From positions 1 through 23,263 of the forward strand of contig JAGMES010000067.1 in NCBI GenBank assembly GCA_023128035.1: a stretch of DNA of 23,263 bases, read 5' to 3'. Origin of the DNA: Halanaerobiales bacterium (GTDB taxonomy: Bacteria; Bacillota_F; Halanaerobiia; DY22613). Below, piece by piece: positions 18,601 through 23,263 of the stretch (position 1 is the stretch's first letter; each line of letters opens with the position of its first letter). A program made the translations under genes and the position numbers. Below the pieces are notes generated by a model. It saw only the letters and a list, made by a program, of their open reading frames with translations, did no database searches and was not told the DNA's origin.

Positions 18601-20153
18601 CAAGAAATGAAATGGAAGAGAGATTGACCCAAATATTCTGTGAGATATTGGGTATTGAGGATGTAGGCATCAATGATACATTTTTCGATTTGGGAGGAGA
18701 TTCCATAAAAGCAATGATTCTTATGTCCAAAATTAAAGAGGCTGGACTACATGCAGATATAACTGAATTTTTCTCTGACCCAACCATTAAAGGCATATCT
18801 AAAAATGTGCAGGAAGTTGATAGCATATCCCATAAAGAAGTGATTGAAGGTGAAGTTCCACTGATGCCGATTCAGCAGTGGTTCTTTGAAAGGAATTTTA
18901 CTGACTCACACCATTATAACAGATCCTACCGTATTTTTAGAAAAGAAGGATTTGATGTGGAAATGGTTAGAATTGTTTTTGCAGAAATCCTTAAACATCA
19001 CGATGCGCTTCGGATGGTTTATAGAAATGTGGCTGGGAGAATCATTCAATATAATCAGGGAATAAAAAACTGTTTGCCAGATATACAAGTAATTAACTTA
19101 GGAAATGGTGATTTTGATGAGGAAGCGAATGAGCTAAATCGTTCGATTAACATGGCTACAGGTCCATTGGTGAAGATCGGTATCATCAAAGGGGACAGTG
19201 GAGATTATTTGCAACTTGTTGTACATAGAGTGATCGCTGATACCTACTCTATGAAGATCATCCTGCAAGATTTTATTACCGGAATGAAGAGTTACTTAAA
19301 GAATGAAAAAATTGAATTTCCAGCTAAGACCCATTCGTATCAACATTGGGTAGAGGCTTTAAAAGAAGTTGCTCAAAGCCCAGAAATCGAAAGCCAGATT
19401 CTATATTGGAAGAATATTGAAGATGCCTCTGTTTCGGTATTGGAAAAGGATAGTGATATTCCTAGAACAATGAAGAAACTCAATAACAAATTATCCGTCA
19501 GATTTACTCTAGATGAGATTGATACGGCTCAGTTATTAACTAAAGTGCTTGGTGCTTTTGAGGCAGAGGTTGGTGATGTTTTGCTATCTGCTTTATATCT
19601 GAGTTTACAAAAGTGGACAGGATTTGACCGCTTTATGTTGTACATGGGAGGGCACGGTAGAGAAAATATTGTGCAGGGAATTGATATTTCCAGAACAGTT
19701 GGGTGGTTTACGGCGCAATATCCTGTGCTTCTTTCAAAGGTTGGAGGTTCTGATTTTCATAGCACAATAAAACAGGTAAAAGAAATAGTGATGAATATTC
19801 CCCAGAAAGGGATTGGCTATGGGATGTTGAGATATCTGAATGAAGATCAAAAAGATAGTTTTAATCTAGAGCCTGAGATTAGTTTTAACTATCTGGGAGA
19901 GGTTATTAAAAGTTCTTCTGATGATTTTGGTGGGCTGTTTCAGTTAGCAGACAATGGAAATTGGCAAGCTATTAGTCCGAATATGGAGAGACATTTCCCA
20001 TTAGATGTGGTTTGTGGTATAAGAGATGGAGCGATAAGAATTGATTTGAATTTCTCCGACAATGAGTTTAAAGTAGAATCAATTAACAGGCTTGCAGAAT
20101 ATTATAAAGATTTTCTTCTGCAGATTATCGAGGATTCTTCTAATACAAAATAG
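15501..20153 (+). CDS. NRPS: TubC docking-C-A-PCP-inactive E
   Basis: This is a single-module NRPS acting after the PKS-like protein. Residues about 4-52 resemble the TubC N-terminal docking domain (KLKFLGVELFLRGG...LTPKLVKEIKNNK). The C domain (about 73-497) has HHIICDG at 199-205. The A domain (about 520-1024) has YTSGSTGKPKG, FDISVWQF (Asp722) and NEKINRK with the catalytic Lys; its pocket contains three acidic residues besides the first Asp. PCP5 has LGGDSI with Ser1068, the form typical of carriers that precede an E domain. The terminal domain (about 1117-1543) is an epimerisation domain by sequence (PLMPIQQWFFE, GHGRE, NYLGEV), but its catalytic residues are replaced. The ATG start overlaps the upstream stop as ATGA. 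There is no thioesterase, so the chain must be passed to or released by another protein. Confidence 0.95.
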   Translation: MSARKLITKLKFLGVELFLRGGNLELEASKDVLTPKLVKEIKNNKLEIIDLLKAEKRKAKRKPIQIRKAEERDYYPVSSAQKRMLVMHQMEKSNLSYNLLNGVVLEGDLDLERLEQAFRKLIERHEALRTAFLVVDNEYVQKIHKQIDFSIVQRECSQENLNSTIKHFIRSMDLSKPPLFEVAIIKFGSNKNVFLINIHHIICDGTSFTILVKELLELYNEKQLAAPKLQYKDFTLWQIEQNASERFKKQEQYWLELFAGDEIPVLDLPTDSLRSDIQAFEGEKFIFSLDQRLAASINELVQKTNSSKYMVLLAIYNILLYKYSGQKDIIVGSSIAKRGHYELQNVIGMMVNALAMRNYPDDEKRFIDFLTEVRTNALKAYENQDYPFDELVDQLKLRRGNNPLFNTMFEYHNLENRKMEMAGLKVLPLEYNEGIARFDLELNVIERAGEINVGFHYSARLFERSTIERMGEHFTIILEHITSNPEILLGDIDLLSNTERDKILVYFNQTERELPPHQTVIDLFECQVAKRPDDIAVECGDESLTYRELAQRVNQLTGYLLNEHKVQKEELVAILMDRSINMLVAILSVFKAGGAYIPLDAAYPEKRIQTILDDAEIRLVLGEEKYVSLLDSLEQQCEVLEMYLCMDSENQLNLASYSDIQVENRSKPGDLAYVIYTSGSTGKPKGAMVEQIGMVNHMFAKINDLSLDENSIVAQNSSHSFDISVWQFMVALVVGGKTMIYPNQQVLNVEKFIDQVICDQVSILEVVPSYLKLILDLMDDQKPTFHTLKYLLVTGEALQYKLVKRWLEKYPDIYMVNAYGPTEASDDITHNIIKEVPASKSISIGKPLQNFKIYIVNEKMQLCPIGVKGEIVVAGLGVGRGYVNAPEKTAVAFTVDPFRAQENVRLYKTGDLGRWLPDGNIEFFGRKDHQVKIRGFRIELGEIENVLMEHENIKEAVVLAKENDQYIYAYIVYAQKMDLSKLKTFLKDRLPEYMIPSYFVEMEKIPLTPNEKINRKALPEPQIEQSSIDKYEAPRNEMEERLTQIFCEILGIEDVGINDTFFDLGGDSIKAMILMSKIKEAGLHADITEFFSDPTIKGISKNVQEVDSISHKEVIEGEVPLMPIQQWFFERNFTDSHHYNRSYRIFRKEGFDVEMVRIVFAEILKHHDALRMVYRNVAGRIIQYNQGIKNCLPDIQVINLGNGDFDEEANELNRSINMATGPLVKIGIIKGDSGDYLQLVVHRVIADTYSMKIILQDFITGMKSYLKNEKIEFPAKTHSYQHWVEALKEVAQSPEIESQILYWKNIEDASVSVLEKDSDIPRTMKKLNNKLSVRFTLDEIDTAQLLTKVLGAFEAEVGDVLLSALYLSLQKWTGFDRFMLYMGGHGRENIVQGIDISRTVGWFTAQYPVLLSKVGGSDFHSTIKQVKEIVMNIPQKGIGYGMLRYLNEDQKDSFNLEPEISFNYLGEVIKSSSDDFGGLFQLADNGNWQAISPNMERHFPLDVVCGIRDGAIRIDLNFSDNEFKVESINRLAEYYKDFLLQIIEDSSNTK
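17060..18570 (+). other. Adenylation domain with acidic pocket, likely basic substrate
   Basis: The hand-read pocket is D-I-W-E-L-T-A-D-D-K. Glu at the position equivalent to GrsA Thr278 and Asp at 330 and 331 put three carboxylates around the side chain, which suggests a cationic amino acid such as Orn, Lys, Dab or Arg. I cannot assign one. All ATP-binding and catalytic motifs are present, with the minor variant NEK for NGK at the A10 lysine. Confidence 0.6.
18850..20130 (+). other. Epimerisation domain lacking catalytic His and Glu
   Basis: Active E domains have HHxxxDGxSW and EGHGRE. Here the first motif reads HRVIADTYSM (His1242, Arg1243, Asp1247, Thr1248) and the second reads GGHGRE with Gly1383 in place of Glu. 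The fold markers (SRTVGWFTAQYPVLL, FNYLGEV) are well preserved. Loss of both acid-base residues predicts no epimerisation, so the residue should stay L. A structural or docking role remains possible. Confidence 0.82.
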
Positions 20154-20174
20154 TCTCATCAACTAAAGATAAAA

Positions 20175-20180
20175 AAGGAG
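20175..20180 (+). promoter_or_regulatory. Ribosome binding site for the acetyltransferase
   Basis: AAGGAG lies nine bases before the ATG at 20190 and fixes that start. Confidence 0.7.
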
Positions 20181-20189
20181 ATTATCAAA

Positions 20190-20681
20190 ATGAATATTAC
20201 TTTTGAAAAATTAAGTCTAGAGCATCAAGAAGAGGTTATGTGCATATTCAACTATTATATTAAAAAATCGACAAGTGCTTATCGTGAAAAAACCGTTGAC
20301 AATGAACATTTTCTCAATTTTATTGATGGGTCAAATCATTGTGAATTTGCGATTAAAAATGATCAGAACAAAGTCATTGGATTTTGCCTATTAGAACCTT
20401 TTATGTCCTTATCTACTTTTGCGGAAGCGGCTGAAACAATGTATTTTATTGACCATGAATATACCGGTCAAGGGATTGGTACACTTGTCTTAAAGAAACT
20501 TGAAGATGAAGCAAGAAAAAGAGGTATCAAAAAATTGTTAGCCAATATTTCATCTGAAAATGCTAACAGCATCAATTTTCATCAGAAAAATGGATTTGTT
20601 GAATATGGTCGACTTAAAAATGTCGGGAAGAAGTTTGATAGATATTTCAGTATTGTATGGATGGGTAAAGAATTATCTTAA
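20190..20681 (+). CDS. GNAT N-acetyltransferase, phosphinothricin acetyltransferase-like
   Basis: The predicted 163-residue protein has typical length for the phosphinothricin/methionine-sulfoximine acetyltransferase branch of the GNAT superfamily, which uses acetyl-CoA to acetylate a primary amine. The acetyl-CoA pyrophosphate loop is visible as TGQGIGT (about residues 93-99), followed by LVLKKLEDEARKRGIKKL. The ENANSINFHQKNGF and VGKKFDRYFSIVWM segments match the end of that branch. It follows the NRPS by 36 bases with its own ribosome binding site and no terminator between, so it is likely cotranscribed. Self-protection by acetylating a free amine of the product, or tailoring of the product, is inferred from context. 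The acceptor cannot be told from sequence. Confidence 0.85.
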   Translation: MNITFEKLSLEHQEEVMCIFNYYIKKSTSAYREKTVDNEHFLNFIDGSNHCEFAIKNDQNKVIGFCLLEPFMSLSTFAEAAETMYFIDHEYTGQGIGTLVLKKLEDEARKRGIKKLLANISSENANSINFHQKNGFVEYGRLKNVGKKFDRYFSIVWMGKELS

Positions 20682-20729
20682 TGTGGTCATGCAGATCAAT
20701 AGGATCAAGATGAATAAATAACTATTATT

Positions 20730-20734
20730 GGAGG
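20730..20734 (+). promoter_or_regulatory. Ribosome binding site for the radical SAM gene
   Basis: GGAGG is placed six bases before the ATG at 20741 and supports this start. Confidence 0.75.
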
Positions 20735-20740
20735 CTACTA

Positions 20741-22654
20741 ATGAATGTAATTATTATAAGTACACAATATCTTTCAAAGGCATCTTTTGGTTTACTTTCA
20801 CTCGCAGATGCATTGATGCAAAAGGGACATAATGTACGCTTGATTGGATCTTTTTCTGATAAGCCAATTTCATTGGTAAGGTTTTTTCAAGTTCGTGAAA
20901 TGAGGGAGGCCTTTGTTGAAGAGATTCGGGATTTTCAACCAGACGTAATTGGGATCTCTTCTATGTCTCAATGTGCCCATCATCTCCCATGGTTGAGTAT
21001 TTTTTTGAAAGGTCGTTTTCCATCAATTCCACTAATTTTTGGTGGTCAACATGCATTGATTATGAAAGAAGGTGTTTTTGAAAGCGCTCCTGATCTTGAC
21101 TATTGTATGTATGGTGAAAGTGAAGTATACTTGCCAAAGTTCTTAGAAAAATTAGAAGCATCTGATGAGGATTATACAGATATTAAGGGCCTGATATACA
21201 AGAAGGATGGTAAGTTAATCGTCAATGAACCACCAGAAGCGGGAGATATCAACAAGTACTTCCCTGGTCGAGCAATCAACTCCATATCTGATTTTTGGAA
21301 ACGTTTTAACTCAAAGATGACAACAAGTAAAGGCGCTAAAAAGCCATCAGTGGCCAATTGGCATACCCCTTTAGCATCGCCTAACTTTGAGATGCTTCTT
21401 ACTCGTGGGTGTCCATATCAATGTACTTTTTGTAAGATCGATGGCGAGTCGACTGCTGAGGATTGTATCAGACATATGTCTCCAGCAGTTTTTGAAGAGC
21501 AGTTAGATTATATCATTTCAGAGTATAAGATCCGTAGTTTGTATATTTACGACTCTAGTTTTGATCTTAACAAGGAATGGGGACGGGAAATCTGTAATAT
21601 TTTGAAAAGGAAGACCGAGATTGTGGACTGGTTCTGTCAACTTAGACCCAATCTTGTGGATAGAGATTTTGTGCAACTATTGAAAGATAGTCGCTGTCGA
21701 GGGGTTAATTTATATGCTGAGAGTGGAAGTGAAGAGATTCGAAATGGAGCTTTGAGAAAAAATGTTTCTGATGCTCAAATGAAAAATGCCTTTTCTCTCA
21801 CCAAGGAGTTTGGGTTATTTAGAAGATGCAATGTAATTATCGGAGTTCCCGGTGAAAGTTTCAAGGATATGAAGGAGAGTTTCAAAAAGGTTTTAGAGCT
21901 TGACCCCGATTCTTTACAGGTGTTGCCTTTAGATTCTTATCCACGTACTGAAATTACGAACAAATATATTGATGATATTGTTTACGATGATGAATATGTA
22001 TATGATGAAAGTACAAATACAGCACAAAAATGTAAAGGGTTAAAAGGATATATCAAAACCAATGTGCCGCGAGTATTGGTACATAATTTGGCAGAAATGA
22101 TGAATATCTTTGGGCATTACTTCTCTGTTTTAATACGTCGCAATCTGAATCTGAATGAAAAATCACTTCTTATTCTTGAACCGGATGCGAAACAGGAAAG
22201 TTTTTTGGTGGATTATTTTAAAGGAGTATCTCCATTTCAACTTATTACTTCGGCACTTTGGTTCCAGGATGTTGTTACATTGGAGAAACCAGCATTGATG
22301 ATCTCTGGTCCAAGTTCAAAGGTGGGTAAACAATTACTCCCAGATGGGGTTCATTTAGAAAAACTTGAGGTTTCTCCTTTAGACCTGCCTGTAGATCATC
22401 CAATTTGGGAGAAGGTAAAAGGTAGAGGGGTTGATACAGTATTGATCCCATATTTAAAAGCAACCCAGGAGACCTTGGAACGGGCTATTAAAATTGGTAG
22501 TTCTATTTCGGCCAAAACAGTTTATTTTGTAGATTTATACAAAGGAAGTATTACGGAATGGGATATACTTACAAAATTATCGGTTAATTATAGTTTTAGA
22601 AATGATGTTGAAGACTTTTTGGTCCATCTTAACGAAACCCAATTGGACTCTTAA
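20741..22654 (+). CDS. Cobalamin-binding radical SAM enzyme with C-terminal extension
   Basis: The 637-residue protein has an N-terminal B12-binding-like Rossmann domain (about 1-150: MNVIIISTQYLS, PDVIGISSMSQ, PLIFGGQHA, YCMYGESE) without a DxHxxG motif. Radical SAM folds follow from about 210 to 410. Their [4Fe-4S] ligands are Cys224, Cys228 and Cys231 in RGCPYQCTFC. Later landmarks are YAESGSEEI, IIGVPGES and LDSYPRTEIT, typical of the B12-type radical SAM family. Such enzymes usually methylate unactivated carbon, and some rearrange rings or make other C-C bonds. From about residue 450 a roughly 185-residue extension (LLILEPDAKQES...ALMISGPSS...DTVLIPYLKA) follows that I do not recognise. 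It lies 59 bases after the acetyltransferase, with no terminator seen. A tailoring role in this pathway is inferred. Confidence 0.88.
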   Translation: MNVIIISTQYLSKASFGLLSLADALMQKGHNVRLIGSFSDKPISLVRFFQVREMREAFVEEIRDFQPDVIGISSMSQCAHHLPWLSIFLKGRFPSIPLIFGGQHALIMKEGVFESAPDLDYCMYGESEVYLPKFLEKLEASDEDYTDIKGLIYKKDGKLIVNEPPEAGDINKYFPGRAINSISDFWKRFNSKMTTSKGAKKPSVANWHTPLASPNFEMLLTRGCPYQCTFCKIDGESTAEDCIRHMSPAVFEEQLDYIISEYKIRSLYIYDSSFDLNKEWGREICNILKRKTEIVDWFCQLRPNLVDRDFVQLLKDSRCRGVNLYAESGSEEIRNGALRKNVSDAQMKNAFSLTKEFGLFRRCNVIIGVPGESFKDMKESFKKVLELDPDSLQVLPLDSYPRTEITNKYIDDIVYDDEYVYDESTNTAQKCKGLKGYIKTNVPRVLVHNLAEMMNIFGHYFSVLIRRNLNLNEKSLLILEPDAKQESFLVDYFKGVSPFQLITSALWFQDVVTLEKPALMISGPSSKVGKQLLPDGVHLEKLEVSPLDLPVDHPIWEKVKGRGVDTVLIPYLKATQETLERAIKIGSSISAKTVYFVDLYKGSITEWDILTKLSVNYSFRNDVEDFLVHLNETQLDS

Positions 22655-22755
22655 GAATGTAGGAGTTGTTTGACTAGATTATTTGGTCGATAACTTGAAA
22701 TAATTTTGTGATTGAAAATGCTGAATATAGGATTGTAGAAGTATAGTCGTTGAAG

Positions 22756-22784
22756 AGGGTCTTGCCTAGTAGGGGTAAGGCCCT
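22756..22784 (+). terminator. Probable intrinsic terminator of the operon
   Basis: AGGGTCTTGCC (22756-22766) can pair over 11 positions with GGTAAGGCCCT (22774-22784), allowing two G-U pairs, around a seven-base loop. The downstream ATTTAAATAAATT is AU-rich but not a clean U tract, so termination may be partial. It sits about 100 bases after the last gene. Confidence 0.6.
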
Positions 22785-23137
22785 ATTTAAATAAATTAGG
22801 AAATCTTAGGTCATCTTTTGAAGAACGAAAATGATTTTTTCAAAGGAAGCTATGAACAATATACAGAATATATGGAGTATTTCCAAAAGTGTAGATATTA
22901 ATTTGGAGGGATTCAATGGCATGGGTAATATTATAAATAGTAGAGATGTGTTTGGCAAGATAAAATGTATGTTTCGGCAATATAAATTTGTAGGTGTTTG
23001 CAATCATCCGAATTCCATAGTTGTTAAAAATTAACTCGCCTTATCATTGAACTTCGCAATCTATAACTTTCTCCTTCGAATAACAGGATCGGTGTAGTTT
23101 TTTTCATGTAGGTGCGGAGGAGCCACTTCGTAGAACA

Positions 23138-23170
23138 CGCAATAAACAATGTAATTCATTGTTTATTGCG
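23138..23170. repeat. Perfect 14-bp inverted repeat
   Basis: CGCAATAAACAATG (23138-23151) and CATTGTTTATTGCG (23157-23170) are exact reverse complements around TAATT. Neither side is followed by a U run in the direction of transcription, so a terminator is not obvious. An operator for a downstream gene is one alternative. Confidence 0.8.
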
Positions 23171-23185
23171 ATCATGTTATGTTTA

Positions 23186-23221
23186 ATACCTATTTTAAAG
23201 TGATTAATACACAATAGGTAT
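23186..23221. repeat. 9-bp inverted repeat with 18-bp spacer
   Basis: ATACCTATT (23186-23194) and AATAGGTAT (23213-23221) are exact reverse complements. The geometry fits a pair of half-sites on neighbouring helix turns, about 40 bases before the ATG that ends the window. Regulatory function is a guess. Confidence 0.55.
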
Positions 23222-23263
23222 GAGTATGAAATTATAAGTAATAGTCTCTCGGAATAAATAATG

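Larger units (their letters stand above)
22655..23263. other. Intergenic region, no supported gene
   Basis: These 609 bases hold the terminator hairpin, an imperfect 9-bp inverted pair at 22814-22822 and 22839-22847, and two clearer inverted repeats listed separately. An open frame of 67 codons at 22831-23034 lacks a ribosome binding site and recognisable similarity. I found no convincing promoter, tRNA or mobile-element end. The window stops on an ATG (23261-23263) preceded by a weak GGAA, which might start a further + strand gene. Confidence 0.6.

Noticed and set aside
22670..22700. TTGACT as a -35 promoter box
   Set aside because: No acceptable -10 hexamer at the required spacing.
22806..23003. 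A 65-codon - strand open frame
   Set aside because: Composition is rich in Ile, Leu and Phe as expected from reading AT-rich DNA backwards, and no start signal is visible.
22831..23034. A 67-codon + strand open frame
   Set aside because: No ribosome binding site before the ATG, no recognisable similarity, and AT-rich sequence where such frames arise by chance. A GGAGGG near 22905 lies upstream of an internal in-frame ATG (22921), but the spacing is long.

Overview
The window is a low-GC stretch with five genes, all on the + strand and closely packed. It encodes part of a nonribosomal peptide synthetase (NRPS) assembly line with one degenerate polyketide synthase (PKS) subunit. The low GC, the strong GGAGG-type ribosome binding sites and the wording of the condensation-domain motifs (for example SSAQKR...YNMP) suggest a Bacillota (Firmicutes) organism. 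I cannot name a genus.

Layout: (1) About 18-12563, a four-module NRPS of order C-A-PCP x4. Pocket residues suggest Leu, Ser, Ser and an unassigned fourth residue. The N-terminal edge of its first C domain lies before the first ATG, directly after an in-frame TAA at 15-17, so the 5' end is truncated, frameshifted or cut by an assembly edge. (2) About 12553-15504, a KS-AT-ACP protein in which KS and AT have lost their catalytic residues while the ACP is intact. (3) 15501-20153, an NRPS of order docking domain-C-A-PCP-E. Its A pocket is acidic, suggesting a basic amino acid, and its E domain has lost both catalytic residues. (4) 20190-20681, a GNAT acetyltransferase resembling phosphinothricin acetyltransferases. 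(5) 20741-22654, a cobalamin-binding radical SAM enzyme with a C-terminal extension I do not recognise. A terminator-like hairpin follows at 22756-22784. The last ~600 bases hold inverted repeats but no gene I can support.

How it may work together: the first three genes overlap or nearly overlap (8-17 bases, then a 4-base ATGA overlap) and look translationally coupled. The acidic C-terminus of the PKS-like protein faces a TubC-type docking domain at the N-terminus of the third protein, so the chain could pass Leu-Ser-Ser-X, then a non-elongating ACP station, then a basic residue. The acetyltransferase could protect the host by capping an amine or could tailor the product, and the radical SAM enzyme is probably a tailoring enzyme such as a C-methyltransferase. 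No thioesterase, terminal reductase, transporter, regulator, MbtH-like protein or phosphopantetheinyl transferase is present, so the cluster must continue outside the window.

The most unusual feature is three full-length but catalytically silenced domains in a row (KS, AT, E) inside intact reading frames with intact carrier domains. In addition, the KS Cys-to-Gly codon forms the end of a perfect 12-bp inverted repeat, which suggests a mutational mechanism.
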